Below are positions 8,141 through 20,333 of a DNA stretch of 49,384 nt, in pieces. Numbering within the stretch: the stretch's first letter is position 1; each line of letters begins with the position of its first letter. The translations under genes were made by a program, and so were the position numbers. Source of the stretch: an uncultured Prevotellaceae bacterium (GTDB taxonomy: Bacteria > Bacteroidota > Bacteroidia > Bacteroidales > Bacteroidaceae); assembly GCA_900315105.1 (NCBI GenBank), contig OMXX01000023.1, positions 1 through 49,384 on the forward strand, written 5' to 3'. Under the pieces are notes generated by a model. That model was not told the origin of the DNA and ran no database searches. It was given only the letters and a program-made list of their open reading frames with translations.

Positions 8141-9070
8141 TTATATTCCAAGTTTCTTTGCCGGCCATCCAAAATCCTGATACATAGAGACCTTGAGGTT
8201 ATGTTTCTTGACATAGGATGTAAGTACATCTGCTCTTAATCTCTCACGTTTCTGCTCATCGCTATGAATAGCTTGAAATGCATCAAACTTTTCACCAAAT
8301 ATCTTTTTGGCTGTCGGCAAGTTCCTTGAACCGTCTTCAACTTGCTCGAAGGCTGTTACTTTGAAGCCATTATCTGTCTGGCAGATATGCATAAGTCCGG
8401 GATGATTGCCTCCTGACACGCATTTCAAAGTGTCGCCAACCTGATTGTAATTGAATACCCAGAAATCACCCAATACGAGGATATCCTCTGCATTACGCTC
8501 ATCTACTCTCACGATGCTGTGGAAAGGAACGCTATGTTCGCCTTTGGCATATTGGCTGCCTATTTGCTCTGTAAGATAACGGTCAATAGCAGGGAAATAT
8601 GTTGTTTCCTGATTATTTACGAGTACAATAGTTTTATTCTCGTATTTCTTGTCAAGGATGATGATAGAAACAGGCTGAATGCTATATGATTGCTTCTCGC
8701 CTTTCTTTATCTCGTATGAATAGAGTAGGGAATCTCCATCTTCTTCAACCTTCACGGGATTTATTTCCGTTTCAATATCCGTTACAGGTAAAACAATGGC
8801 AAGTGCAAACTGTTTGCTGAAATCAATAGCTGTTGGTTTGCCTTCCTTTCCCATAGTAGTCGCCATACCGAAGAACTTATTAAATTCTTCTTCCGTGGTT
8901 ATTTGGGGATTATCAGGAAATGTGGCCGAATTGTTTTTGAAGAAATAGTTCCTGGCAACCTCAAACGGCACATCTTTACTTTCTGTTTCATTCCCAATAG
9001 GGGCAGTCTGCTTTTCGCTACATGCAACAATAGTCAAAAGCATTACCAGTATGAATGTGATATTCTTCAT
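8141..9070 (-). CDS. Hypothetical lipoprotein, 309 aa
   Basis: An exported lipoprotein. The signal MKNITFILVMLLTIVACSEK has a clear lipobox (IVAC, Cys17). The segment with FSKQFALAIVLPVTDIE and the following beta-rich stretch, ending SIIILDKKYENKTIVLV, faintly resembles the PrcB C-terminal fold, but I would not assign it. The remainder has no motif I know. The ATG overlaps the stop of the upstream lipoprotein gene by 4 bp (9067-9070), so the two are coupled. Likely periplasmic or outer-membrane anchored. Confidence 0.8.
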   Translation of the reverse strand: MKNITFILVMLLTIVACSEKQTAPIGNETESKDVPFEVARNYFFKNNSATFPDNPQITTEEEFNKFFGMATTMGKEGKPTAIDFSKQFALAIVLPVTDIETEINPVKVEEDGDSLLYSYEIKKGEKQSYSIQPVSIIILDKKYENKTIVLVNNQETTYFPAIDRYLTEQIGSQYAKGEHSVPFHSIVRVDERNAEDILVLGDFWVFNYNQVGDTLKCVSGGNHPGLMHICQTDNGFKVTAFEQVEDGSRNLPTAKKIFGEKFDAFQAIHSDEQKRERLRADVLTSYVKKHNLKVSMYQDFGWPAKKLGI

Positions 9071-9468
9071 TTTATCTCTAATTTGGGTTTAACAGGGTCG
9101 GTAAGGCGTATGATATGGTTGTATTCTACATTCGTCACACCTTTTACTTTCTTGAAATACTGCATAGTTTCCTCAAGAGTCTTATCTTCTGGCTTTTTCA
9201 AGGCCATGCCGTTAATAGTGCCATAGTCATATATAATCTCGCACTTGTATTCCCTTATAGCTTCAAGCAAGGGATCTTTTCCTATTTTGGCATCATACAA
9301 TATAAGGAAAACATCAGGAGAATGCTCAGGAACGATTTTCTGTTCCAATAGAATCGGGGTAGAGAATTCCACATATTGTTTTGTCCTGCATGAAGTCGAT
9401 AGGATTAGAACTAATGAGACAAATATAATCGGATTTTTGTGCACGATATTAGTATTACGCCACACCAA
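9067..9468 (-). CDS. Hypothetical lipoprotein, 133 aa
   Basis: A small protein with a hydrophobic N-terminus ending in a lipobox-like STSC (Cys27), followed by a short alpha/beta domain. No family recognised. The ATG at 9468 overlaps the FKBP gene by 14 bp. A GTG at 9444 (VHKNPIIF...) would give a more conventional signal peptide and remove the overlap, so the start is uncertain. It is coupled to the 309-residue lipoprotein downstream by a 4-bp overlap, suggesting a paired envelope function. Confidence 0.7.
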   Translation of the reverse strand: MVWRNTNIVHKNPIIFVSLVLILSTSCRTKQYVEFSTPILLEQKIVPEHSPDVFLILYDAKIGKDPLLEAIREYKCEIIYDYGTINGMALKKPEDKTLEETMQYFKKVKGVTNVEYNHIIRLTDPVKPKLEIK

Positions 9469-9853
9469 GAAGTTCTATTTCAAAGATGAGAGTTGATCCA
9501 CCAGGGATACCTGGCTGAGAGAATTTTCCATAGCCGAGTTCTGCAGGGATATATACTTCCCATTTGTCACCAATGTGCATCTGTTGGATTGCTATTATCC
9601 AACCCTCGATGAGTTCGCTAAGGCGGAATGCAGGAGCCGTTCCACCACGACTTGAATCAAATTTCTTGCCGTTGATAGTCTTTCCTGTATAGTGAACTGT
9701 CACGATACTACAGCGTGTTGGCTGAAGGCTATCCTTATTGCCTTCAGCCAACACCTTATAGTATACGCCCTTGGGAAGAGCCTTTACGCCTTCTTCCTTA
9801 GTTTTTTCAGCAAGCCAGTCTTTATTGGCCTGTATATACGATTGTTTTGCCAC
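9455..9853 (-). CDS. FKBP-type peptidyl-prolyl cis-trans isomerase
   Basis: A 132-residue isomerase that speeds proline isomerisation during protein folding. The FKBP domain fills residues 25-132: VTVHYTG, GKKFDSS, the substrate-pocket segment EGWIIAIQQMHIGDKWEVYIPAELGYG (I and W of the GW-I core), and the closing GGSTLIFEIELL. There is no signal peptide, so it is probably cytoplasmic. It heads a three-gene leftward group with the two lipoproteins. Confidence 0.95.
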   Translation of the reverse strand: MAKQSYIQANKDWLAEKTKEEGVKALPKGVYYKVLAEGNKDSLQPTRCSIVTVHYTGKTINGKKFDSSRGGTAPAFRLSELIEGWIIAIQQMHIGDKWEVYIPAELGYGKFSQPGIPGGSTLIFEIELLGVA

Positions 9854-9913
9854 TTATTCTTGATTAAAGTTACAAGTTAATAATCGTAAGCTAACAATTT
9901 ATTTCTTAGAAGA

Positions 9914-11221
9914 TTAGTCAATCTCCTCATCAGCTTCGTAGCCACCCATTTCACGGATAGCATTCTTCAGCATCGTGTATTGCTGATACAGATGGTTTAC
10001 AGCCTCTTCACCCTTGGTATAGTCGTGCATAGGTGACTTTAGGAAGAAACTTAAGAAACGCTGTATTCCATATTTTCCTGCGCGAGCTGCAAGGTCTGAC
10101 AACAGACAAAGGTCAAGGCAGAGTGGGGCAGCGAGGATAGAGTCACGACAAAGGAAGTTAATCTTTATCTGCATAGGATATCCCATCCATCCGAAGATGT
10201 CGATATTATCCCATCCTTCCTTATTGTCGTTGCGAGGTGGATAATAATTGATGCGGACCTTGTGATAATAATCAGTATATAGGTCTGGCTGATCTTCAGG
10301 CTTAAGAATTGTCTCAAGTGTAGAAAGCTTTGAAACCTCCTTAGTACGGAAGTTTGCTGGCTCGTCAAGTACAAGTCCGTCACGATTGCCAAGGATATTG
10401 GTAGAGAACCAACCGCTAAGTCCGAGGCAACGAGTACCGATGATAGGGGAGAAACCAGACTTCACGAGTGTCTGGCCGGTCTTGAAATCCTTACCAGCGA
10501 TAGGCATCTTTGTCTTTTCTGACATTTCCCACATAGCAGGAATATCAACTGTGGTGTTAGGAGCTCCCATGATGAAAGGTGCTCCTTCTGCAAGAGCGGC
10601 ATACGCATAGCACATAGAAGGGGCGATATTTTCTGTATCGTTTGCCTTCATAGCAGCCTCCAGGTGCTCCAATGTGTCGTGTACCTCCATATTTACAGGA
10701 ACATAGATTTCTGTGGAGGCAGCCCAGAGTACAACAATACGTGCACATCCTTTTTCTGTCTTGAAATCACGTATATCCTTACGAAGCGCCTCGACCATGT
10801 CCCAACGTGTCTTACAGTCTTTCACGTTGTCGCCTTCAAGTCGTTTTGCAAAGTTCTTGTCGAATGCAGCCTTCATAGGAACAATCTGTTCAAGCTCATC
10901 CTTTACGGGATTGATGTCCTTTTCCTTGAGAACTTCACAATACATAGCACTTTGGTATGCATTCTGAGGATAAACATCCCAGCAGCCGAATACTATGTCT
11001 TTCAGATCCGTCATAGGGACAATATCCTTGTAATGGAGGTATTTCTTGTCTGCACCCTTGCCAACACGAATCTTATCATATTGAGTCATTGAACCAATTG
11101 GCTTTGTAAGTCCCTTGCGGGTCATAAGCACGCCAGTCATGAAGGTTGTTGCCACGGCTCCATTGCCAACAACCAAAATTCCCAATTTGCCCTCTGCAGG
11201 CTTTACATTATTTTGTTTCAT
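9914..11221 (-). CDS. Inositol-3-phosphate synthase
   Basis: A 435-residue NAD-dependent cyclase converting glucose 6-phosphate to myo-inositol phosphate, used in Bacteroidetes for inositol lipids and phosphatidylinositol-type sphingolipids. The N-terminal Rossmann motif VVGNGAVATTF is at about residues 17-27. Family blocks include GCWDVYPQNAY, DFKTGQTLVKSGFSPIIG near 241-258, and the NILGNRDGLVL segment. Length fits the shorter bacterial form. No signal peptide. It appears monocistronic, with repeats upstream at 11297-11413. Confidence 0.94.
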   Translation of the reverse strand: MKQNNVKPAEGKLGILVVGNGAVATTFMTGVLMTRKGLTKPIGSMTQYDKIRVGKGADKKYLHYKDIVPMTDLKDIVFGCWDVYPQNAYQSAMYCEVLKEKDINPVKDELEQIVPMKAAFDKNFAKRLEGDNVKDCKTRWDMVEALRKDIRDFKTEKGCARIVVLWAASTEIYVPVNMEVHDTLEHLEAAMKANDTENIAPSMCYAYAALAEGAPFIMGAPNTTVDIPAMWEMSEKTKMPIAGKDFKTGQTLVKSGFSPIIGTRCLGLSGWFSTNILGNRDGLVLDEPANFRTKEVSKLSTLETILKPEDQPDLYTDYYHKVRINYYPPRNDNKEGWDNIDIFGWMGYPMQIKINFLCRDSILAAPLCLDLCLLSDLAARAGKYGIQRFLSFFLKSPMHDYTKGEEAVNHLYQQYTMLKNAIREMGGYEADEEID

Positions 11222-11296
11222 TATTTTAGGTTTTGATATCTTTGATTAAGATGCAACGTGCAAAGACACTTGCGCAGCATGTTGAGCTTTGCGAAA

Positions 11297-11413
11297 AAAG
11301 TGCATGTCAGCTCAAAGGCTGGTGCACGTTTCATTTACGAGCGCAACGTGAGAATCACCTCGCGTGAAGCTAAAAGTGCATGTCAGCCCAAAGGCTGGTG
11401 CACGTTTCATTTA
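11297..11413. repeat. Two direct copies of a 41-bp hairpin-forming repeat
   Basis: Copies at 11297-11337 and 11373-11413 differ by one base. Each contains GTGCATGTCAGC facing GCTGGTGCAC, so each can fold into a stem of GTGCA/TGCAC plus CAGC/GCTG. A further GAGCGCAA / GCGAGCGCAA fragment follows each. This is typical of a REP-like palindromic element. Confidence 0.9.
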
Positions 11414-11429
11414 GCGAGCGCAAAGTTAA

Positions 11430-11478
11430 GAAAAAAAAGCCAACCTAAGAAAACTTTTAGTCTTAGGTTGGTTTTTCT
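11430..11478 (-). terminator. Bidirectional-looking terminator of the CE1-GH3-CE1 operon
   Basis: CCAACCTAAGA (11440-11450) pairs perfectly with TCTTAGGTTGG (11461-11471). On the minus strand the stem is followed by a run of eight T residues, so it ends the leftward operon. A shorter T-run on the plus strand could serve the other direction. Confidence 0.9.
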
Positions 11479-11564
11479 AACATAATTTAACTCATGTATC
11501 TGACATATATATCATACAATGAGAACTATTCGACATCCTGTATCTTAAATAGTCAGTACTATGA

Positions 11565-12943
<1,379 letters not shown>

Positions 12944-12951
12944 GTATACAT

Positions 12952-15315
12952 TTATTGTCTCTTAAGTAGGTTCAGCTTCACATTAGGTTTCAATACGTTA
13001 TTAGCCTTTGTCTGCTGAGCCTGAGCAGTAGCTTTGAGGGTAGCCTTAATATCCTTGGCAGAAGCAGCTACGATAAATTCATATTCGCCCTTGGCAACAA
13101 CCCATGCCGATGCAGTTTCGTCGAATGATGCAAGGTCAGCAGCCTTTACATTAAGAGTGACGGTCTCGCTCTCACCAGGTTTCAACGACTTTGTCTTAGC
13201 AAACGCCTTCAACTCTTTCACAGGCTTGTTGGCTGCCTTATTGTCGGGAGCAGAAACATAAAGTTCCACAACTTCCTTACCCTCGTATGAACCTGTGTTC
13301 TTGATAGTAACGTTCACCTCATAGCCACCATCCTTTTCTGCAATCTTCGCATCTGAGTATTCGAATGTAGTATAGCTGAGTCCAAAACCAAATGGATAGC
13401 TTACTGGCACATTAAACGAGTCAAAGTAACGATAACCTACATAGATATCCTCTTCATAGTCTGTATAGTCAACATTCTTCACATTTCCCTTCTGGCCTTG
13501 ATTCAACATGTCAATACGAGGATCTTGGTCAATAGGGAAGTTCTTTGAAGAATATACATCTGTAAACTTAATAGGCCATGTCATAGTGAACTTACCTGAA
13601 GGAGACTGCTTACCGCTAAGTACATCGACAACGCTGTTTCCACCTTCCTGTCCTGCCTGCCAAGCACAGAGAATAGCATCTGGCAAATCTTTCCAAGAAG
13701 CAGTCTCGATAACACCGCCGATATTTAGCAGAACAACCACCTGTTTACCTGCCTTATGATATACATCGCATACCTGCTTGATGAGCTTTGTCTCAGAGTC
13801 ATTAAGATTGAAGTTTGACACATTACGGTCCAAAAACTCACCTGAGATGCGTCCTATTGTAATCACAGCCACATCAGACGTCTTTGCCTGTTTGGTCAGT
13901 TCGTCAACAGTAAACTGCTTCTCTGTAGGTAGGGTACCAGGAAGGAACTTTACAAGTGAGGCATTCTTAGGGTCTTTCTTCGCCATCTCCTCGAGAGCTG
14001 CCTCTTCCTTCTTCTTGCAATCTGCAATATAGTTCTCGTATGTGCTCTTCAACTCATCAGAAATGACATAACCGCCATTCTTCAGGCCATCAACGAGTGA
14101 TACGACATAGGCATGGTTTACATTACCTGAACCTGTACCACCGGCAATGAAATCGTATGAGGTACAGCCATATAGTGCCACGTTCTTAATGTCTTTATTG
14201 AATGGCAACGCTTTGTTGTTCTTCATGAGCACCATACCCTCTGCAGCAGACTGTCGTGTTACAGCAGCATGAGCCTTCAAGTCTGGTTTGTTAGAATATT
14301 GATAACCTTGGAAACGCGGACTCTTTTCTACGAGGTTCAGCACGCGCTTTACATTACGGTCAAGGTCTGCGACGTCAAGTTTACCACTCTTAACGCCAGA
14401 TATGATGCTGTCGAACTGCTCGTTCTTGCCAGGTTGCAGCATATCATTACCAGCCCACATCTGTTTTGCACCATCTTTACCACCGAACCAGTCTGTCATA
14501 ACGGTTCCTTCATACCCCCATTCATCTCTCAGAATAGTTGTTACGAGATCCTTGCTTTCAGAAGCATAAGTGCCGTTGATATAGTTGTAGGACGTCATCA
14601 CCGTCCAAGGTTTTGACTCCTTGATAGCGATCTCAAATCCCTTCAGATAGATTTCACGCAGAGCACGTTGAGAGATATGTGCATCGGTGTTCATTCGATT
14701 GGTCTCCTGATTGTTGGCTGCAAAGTGCTTGATACTCGTACCGACATCATTCTTCTGTACGCCAAGTATATAGGCTGCTGCCGTCTTACCAGCCACAACA
14801 GGATCCTCGGAATAGTACTCGAAGTTACGTCCGCATAACGGATTACGCATGATGTTGAGGGCAGGAGCCAAGAGAACGTCGGCACCATACTCTTTTACCT
14901 CTTCGCCAATAGCCTGACCTACTTCTTCTACAAGTTGAGTGTTCCATGTTGAAGCTAAGAGCGTTCCGATAGGGAAGTGGGTGCAATAGTAAGATGCAGA
15001 GTCGCCTTCACGTTTTGCGTCTATACGCAATCCTGCAGGACCATCAGCCAATACCACAGCAGGAATACCTAACGAATCGAGAGGATAGGTAGTACCAGCA
15101 GCGCCAGGCACAAGACTCTGCGTGGCGCCTATAACAGCATCATTGCCTGAGAAACCTTTCATACCCACACCAATCACGAAGTGTGCTTTGTCTTCGAGTG
15201 ACAGCTTTGACATCACCTCTTCCTGATTTATGGTGTTCTTAGTCTCTTTGTCGGCAGACATACAACCCATCATCAAGGTGGTCATGCCGAGGGCGAAAAA
15301 CATGGTCTTTTTCAT
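12952..15315 (-). CDS. Glycoside hydrolase family 3 lipoprotein (beta-glucosidase or beta-xylosidase)
   Basis: A 787-residue outer-membrane or periplasmic GH3 enzyme that trims non-reducing beta-linked sugars. The lipoprotein signal has lipobox MMGC (Cys18). The (beta/alpha)8 domain carries KHFAANNQE and the nucleophile D275 in VMTDWFGG. The second alpha/beta domain starts near residue 380 (NVALYG) and contains the IGRISGE region. The C-terminal fibronectin-III-like domain (SYPFGFGLSYTTFEY onwards) is complete. It sits 6 bp downstream of the second CE1 esterase gene, so the two are clearly co-transcribed. Specificity for xylo- or arabino-oligosaccharides is inferred from neighbours. Confidence 0.95.
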   Translation of the reverse strand: MKKTMFFALGMTTLMMGCMSADKETKNTINQEEVMSKLSLEDKAHFVIGVGMKGFSGNDAVIGATQSLVPGAAGTTYPLDSLGIPAVVLADGPAGLRIDAKREGDSASYYCTHFPIGTLLASTWNTQLVEEVGQAIGEEVKEYGADVLLAPALNIMRNPLCGRNFEYYSEDPVVAGKTAAAYILGVQKNDVGTSIKHFAANNQETNRMNTDAHISQRALREIYLKGFEIAIKESKPWTVMTSYNYINGTYASESKDLVTTILRDEWGYEGTVMTDWFGGKDGAKQMWAGNDMLQPGKNEQFDSIISGVKSGKLDVADLDRNVKRVLNLVEKSPRFQGYQYSNKPDLKAHAAVTRQSAAEGMVLMKNNKALPFNKDIKNVALYGCTSYDFIAGGTGSGNVNHAYVVSLVDGLKNGGYVISDELKSTYENYIADCKKKEEAALEEMAKKDPKNASLVKFLPGTLPTEKQFTVDELTKQAKTSDVAVITIGRISGEFLDRNVSNFNLNDSETKLIKQVCDVYHKAGKQVVVLLNIGGVIETASWKDLPDAILCAWQAGQEGGNSVVDVLSGKQSPSGKFTMTWPIKFTDVYSSKNFPIDQDPRIDMLNQGQKGNVKNVDYTDYEEDIYVGYRYFDSFNVPVSYPFGFGLSYTTFEYSDAKIAEKDGGYEVNVTIKNTGSYEGKEVVELYVSAPDNKAANKPVKELKAFAKTKSLKPGESETVTLNVKAADLASFDETASAWVVAKGEYEFIVAASAKDIKATLKATAQAQQTKANNVLKPNVKLNLLKRQ

Positions 15316-15321
15316 ACGCTT

Positions 15322-16554
<1,233 letters not shown>

Positions 16555-16567
16555 TTAAATCATGTTG

Positions 16568-16602
16568 CAAATATACACATTTTTTTTGAAACAACGACCA
16601 AA
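16568..16602 (-). promoter_or_regulatory. Promoter of the CE1-GH3-CE1 operon
   Basis: TATATTTG on the minus strand (16568-16575) is a full -7 match. A TTTG at 16599-16602 is 23 nt upstream, a longer spacer than usual. It is 32 bp upstream of the ATG at 16536. Confidence 0.6.
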
Positions 16603-16631
16603 TATGTAGAAAAATATATACCTAAAGCAAA

Positions 16632-16677
16632 AAAACAAAGTGTGCAACATGTGAAGCATCTTCACATGTTGCACACT
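16632..16677 (-). terminator. Strong terminator after GH51
   Basis: A perfect inverted repeat: AGTGTGCAACATGTGAAG (16639-16656) against its complement (16660-16677), loop of 3 nt. On the minus strand it is followed by TTTGTTTTTTT. It lies 30 bp downstream of the GH51 stop. Confidence 0.95.
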
Positions 16678-16707
16678 CAATATAATACAACTATTGAATA
16701 TACGAAA

Positions 16708-19251
16708 TTATTCTGTTGCCAGTTTCTTTGTAATAGTCAGTACACCGGCAGACAGGGCAGGGACGGAGAGAATGACATCGTTACCCTCGGTCTTCGGTGT
16801 TGCTTTCTGGAGGGAAACAGCATCTTTGTTCTCCATGCTGTTTGCAACTGTCAGAGAACCCGGAGCATAATACTCGAATGCTGTATCCTTAACACCTTTC
16901 CAATCGCCTTTGATACGCAGAACGGCAGGCTCTTCTGTTGGGTTCACAACCTTTACTATTACTCCTGAGCCATTCTCAGCCATTGTGGTACTAATGCTCA
17001 GATTGCCTGTTTCACCGCTGAAAGCCAGACGGTATTTAGAGAAATGATCGTACCAAAGTTCTGTAACCTGACAGTTTGGGGCCTTGAACAAATCCTTGTA
17101 GTCGAAGTTGATGAAGGCATTGTTCCAATCAGGAGCATCAGTACGGCGTATGAATAGCGCAGCAGCACCCATTGCCACAACATCACGAGCCTCGCATGTA
17201 TTGAGGAATCCTCCGGCAAACAGACCTGTGCGCCAATCTATGCTATTCAGGTTCCACTCTGATATGAACAATTTGATATTAGGATTAGGACCTTCGGAAA
17301 TAATCTTGGCATAGTTGTCATACTGTTCTCCCAAACGTATAGGACCGGTAGCATATCCGTTCTGCTGCTCATAGTGGTGCAGACTCAGATAGTCGAAATA
17401 ATTTCCGCTACGCTTGATGAAATCCTCGTCTTCCTTGAATCCACCGCAAGCGATGATCTTGATTGTCGGGTCTATCTTGCGCATCGCGGTACTGAAGTCG
17501 CGGACACATTTCTCATAGCGTTCAATGCCCATTTCCCACATCTCATTGTCAATCTCCCAGTATTTCACATTGTAAGGTTCTGGATGTCCGTTGGCAGCAC
17601 GCTTTGCACCCCATTCGTCAGTTGCTGGGGCATTACAGTAGCGCAACCAGTTCACAGCATCCTGAAGAATGCTTTCATACTCACTTTCAGGACGTTCAAA
17701 CTTTACGCTCACAACAATTACCGGCTCGGAGTTTACCTCACGGCAGAAACGTATGAATTCATCGGTACCAAAGCAGTTCTGGTCATAGTCCATCCACATC
17801 CAGTGTGCCCAACGCTCACGGTTCTCTTGTGGGCCGATCCCCCATTTCCAATCATACTGTGCAACATATCCGCCACCAGGCCAACGTAGGCAGGTAGGGT
17901 GCAGTTCCTTGACGGCTTTTAGAATATCAGGACGGAAACCACCCAAGTTTATGCCCGTTTGGGTAGTCATGGTAGCCATGTCAACCTGTACAGTTCCATC
18001 TTTTACAACTATTGCAAAATCACCATCACAATTAACTTGAGGTTCAAGCGTGAACTCATATTTCTTCCAATCCTGATCAACTTTTCCAAGTGACTTCCGT
18101 GCAACGAACTTGCCTTCAGAATTACGAAGTCCCACAATCAGTTCTCCCTTGCCCTTAGCATAGATAGAGCCAACATATTTCTCGCCTGAGATAATGTTCT
18201 GCGGTCCTTGGAATATTCCAGCTTCATCCTTTCCTGCAACAATCTCCTGCGAATAGCACATATTGACAGCATCATCCTTTACAAGACGATACTTGCCTCC
18301 ATCGCCAAATGCTGTCCATTGTTGTGCAATAGCCGGAGTCTTGACATCTCCGGGAGTTCCTTCAAACAATATTGTGCCGTCTGATGCTGTGAGCTTTATA
18401 TTTCGGTATGTAGCCTCGGTATAATTTACCCAGAATGCCAGGAAATTACGATCAGCCTTCTCCAATCCGTCGTAGCTTAATACCTCTTTGTCGTCCCAGA
18501 ACACCGTTACCTTACTGCCACGGCTCACAATACGCAGTTTATGCCATTTTTGCTCCTCATTAACCTGCTCCTTAGAAGCAGGAGCCGATATCAATGGAGT
18601 TAGCATATTCACACGGCGTGCAGGCCGGCCTCTGAAGCCTGGCATCTCACGTTCTTCCATCTGACAGATAGAGAAATCGGCTGTAGCATTCTGTTTCTGA
18701 AGAGCTGCGCGTGCAGCAGTTTCGTTTGCAGCGTCAATCTGCGACTGTGTCTGCGCAGGAGTAAAAGTACGACTTTCATAATAAGGATCGTGTATGCGGA
18801 CAAAATAAGGCGAACCATCGGCCTTGTTACGAATAGCAAAACGGATATCCATCAAACCACCACTCCAAGCACGTAGAGCCAACTTGTATGAACGCCAGTT
18901 CACATCCATGGTAAGATCGAAGTCGCAGGTATTTATGCTGTCAATCTTGAGTGGCTGTTCATATCGGGTAGGTGAATGCAGCACCATGTTGTCGTCCATA
19001 AACCATCCGTCGAAATAGCCGTCACGAGGATGAATGCCGGGATACTGCTCAGGCTCAAAGGAGCGTTCTTGTATGAGTTCCTGCCAGACACCATTGTTGG
19101 CGCTGAAATAGATATGCTCGAAAAGCTGTCCGTAGAGCATCTCATCGATGATTCCAGATGGCTTTTTGCTCTCAACCGTGATAGTATACTCACTTTGGGC
19201 TTTGGCAAATGTTCCTATCGCCAAGAATGCAAACAATAATATTTTTTTCAT
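16708..19251 (-). CDS. Secreted GH51 alpha-L-arabinofuranosidase with inserted carbohydrate-binding region
   Basis: About 847 residues. It removes terminal alpha-L-arabinofuranose from arabinoxylan or arabinan. The start at 19251 gives a clean signal peptide (MKKILLFAFLAIGTFAKAQ); an ATG three codons upstream (19260) is possible. Numbered from the 19260 start, the GH51 acid/base is E573 in EIDNEMW and the nucleophile E668 in ISEWN. A laminin-G/CBM-like stretch (about residues 130-300) and a CBM4-like one lie before the catalytic barrel, and a beta-sandwich closes the C-terminus. A terminator separates it from the CE1 operon. The 102-residue gene lies 29 bp upstream of its first ATG. Confidence 0.94.
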   Translation of the reverse strand: MKKILLFAFLAIGTFAKAQSEYTITVESKKPSGIIDEMLYGQLFEHIYFSANNGVWQELIQERSFEPEQYPGIHPRDGYFDGWFMDDNMVLHSPTRYEQPLKIDSINTCDFDLTMDVNWRSYKLALRAWSGGLMDIRFAIRNKADGSPYFVRIHDPYYESRTFTPAQTQSQIDAANETAARAALQKQNATADFSICQMEEREMPGFRGRPARRVNMLTPLISAPASKEQVNEEQKWHKLRIVSRGSKVTVFWDDKEVLSYDGLEKADRNFLAFWVNYTEATYRNIKLTASDGTILFEGTPGDVKTPAIAQQWTAFGDGGKYRLVKDDAVNMCYSQEIVAGKDEAGIFQGPQNIISGEKYVGSIYAKGKGELIVGLRNSEGKFVARKSLGKVDQDWKKYEFTLEPQVNCDGDFAIVVKDGTVQVDMATMTTQTGINLGGFRPDILKAVKELHPTCLRWPGGGYVAQYDWKWGIGPQENRERWAHWMWMDYDQNCFGTDEFIRFCREVNSEPVIVVSVKFERPESEYESILQDAVNWLRYCNAPATDEWGAKRAANGHPEPYNVKYWEIDNEMWEMGIERYEKCVRDFSTAMRKIDPTIKIIACGGFKEDEDFIKRSGNYFDYLSLHHYEQQNGYATGPIRLGEQYDNYAKIISEGPNPNIKLFISEWNLNSIDWRTGLFAGGFLNTCEARDVVAMGAAALFIRRTDAPDWNNAFINFDYKDLFKAPNCQVTELWYDHFSKYRLAFSGETGNLSISTTMAENGSGVIVKVVNPTEEPAVLRIKGDWKGVKDTAFEYYAPGSLTVANSMENKDAVSLQKATPKTEGNDVILSVPALSAGVLTITKKLATE

Positions 19252-19289
19252 TTTTATCATATTAAACGTTTAATTCATTCTAATATCCG

Positions 19290-19598
19290 TTAGTCGTAAT
19301 ATTCAATTTCCAATTCTTCGCTGACAATGAAGTCATCGTGAAAACCATCGTTGTACTTGTAAACAAGGCTTAGACCACGATAAGTAGAGGGTATCTTTAA
19401 TGTATCTAACAGATGCCATCTGGGACGGCCAAAATCGTAGGATTCCCTATCGAGTATGATGCGGTTTGAAACGAAATCGAAGCTATAGTAACCGCCACCA
19501 ATACATTGCTCACCGTGCTTCAGCAAATCCTTGTGCTGATTGACCATACCGAGACGGAAATACCCGTTCATAGTGATAATAAACTTAGGTAGATTCAT
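19290..19598 (-). CDS. Hypothetical protein, 102 aa
   Basis: A small soluble protein, MNLPKFIITMNGYFRLGMVNQH..., ending in an acidic EELEIEYYD tail. It contains beta-rich segments (GGGYYSFDFVSNRIILDRESYDFGRPRW) and no signal peptide. I do not recognise the family. It lies between an SDR gene (27-bp gap) and GH51 (29-bp gap) in the same direction, so it is probably co-transcribed with them. Confidence 0.65.
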   Translation of the reverse strand: MNLPKFIITMNGYFRLGMVNQHKDLLKHGEQCIGGGYYSFDFVSNRIILDRESYDFGRPRWHLLDTLKIPSTYRGLSLVYKYNDGFHDDFIVSEELEIEYYD

Positions 19599-19625
19599 GC
19601 ATTTATCTTCATGTTGATTATAACA

Positions 19626-20333
19626 TCATGGATTAAAACTCCAACCATTGTCTCCGTGGTATATCATCTGATGAGTCATGCCACCGTCAATGCAGATATT
19701 CTCACCTGTGATGAAACCTGCCTTTTCAGAGCAGAGATAGAGCACCATGTTAGCAATATCCAAAGGATTTCCAACACGTCCGACTGGCTGTTGTACGGCA
19801 TCAGGACCTTCATATACGGTATAGGCGGTATCTATCCAACCTGGTGAAATACTGTTTACTCGCACCTTTCCCGCCAGACTTACAGCAAGTGCATGAGTTA
19901 ATGCTGCAATGCCTCCTTTTGCCGCTGTATAGCTCTCTGTCTGTGGCATACTCATACGGTCTCGTGAGGATGATATATTCACAATGGCAGCATTTGGGGC
20001 GAAATATGGAGCAAAGAGTTTAGTGAGATAGAATGGAGCCGTCACGCCAACGCTCAAAGCGTATTGAAACTCCTCATAGCTGCACTCGTTGATTCCCCTC
20101 ATCTGTGGCAGGGCATTATTGATGAGAAAATCTACATGTCCATGTATCTTTATTACGTCATTGGCAAAATTCTCCAGCACTTGTTTGTCCGCAATATCGC
20201 CTACATAGTGGTCACCTTGCTGCTTATCTATAACGCAAACCACAGCTCCTGCTTTCTGAAACTCTTCCGCAATGCACAGTCCTATACCCTGTGCGCCACC
20301 TGTTATGACTGCAACTTTATTTTTGAAAACCAT
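19626..20333 (-). CDS. Short-chain dehydrogenase/reductase
   Basis: A 235-residue classical SDR. The NAD(P)-binding TGGAQGIG motif is at residues 11-18, an NNA segment at 72-74 (reading NNALP rather than the usual NNAG), the catalytic serine region SSS at 121-123, and Y135-x3-K139. The C-terminus contains the ITGENICIDGG motif typical of FabG-like members. Cytoplasmic oxidoreductase of unknown substrate; sugar or sugar-alcohol oxidation would fit the neighbouring hydrolases but is not shown. Confidence 0.92.
   Translation of the reverse strand: MVFKNKVAVITGGAQGIGLCIAEEFQKAGAVVCVIDKQQGDHYVGDIADKQVLENFANDVIKIHGHVDFLINNALPQMRGINECSYEEFQYALSVGVTAPFYLTKLFAPYFAPNAAIVNISSSRDRMSMPQTESYTAAKGGIAALTHALAVSLAGKVRVNSISPGWIDTAYTVYEGPDAVQQPVGRVGNPLDIANMVLYLCSEKAGFITGENICIDGGMTHQMIYHGDNGWSFNP

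Larger units (their letters stand above)
11222..11564. other. Intergenic region with REP-like repeats and a terminator
   Basis: This 343-bp gap lies between inositol-phosphate synthase and the CE1/GH3 operon. It contains two copies of a 41-bp hairpin-forming repeat and a strong hairpin terminator. No gene seen. Confidence 0.75.
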
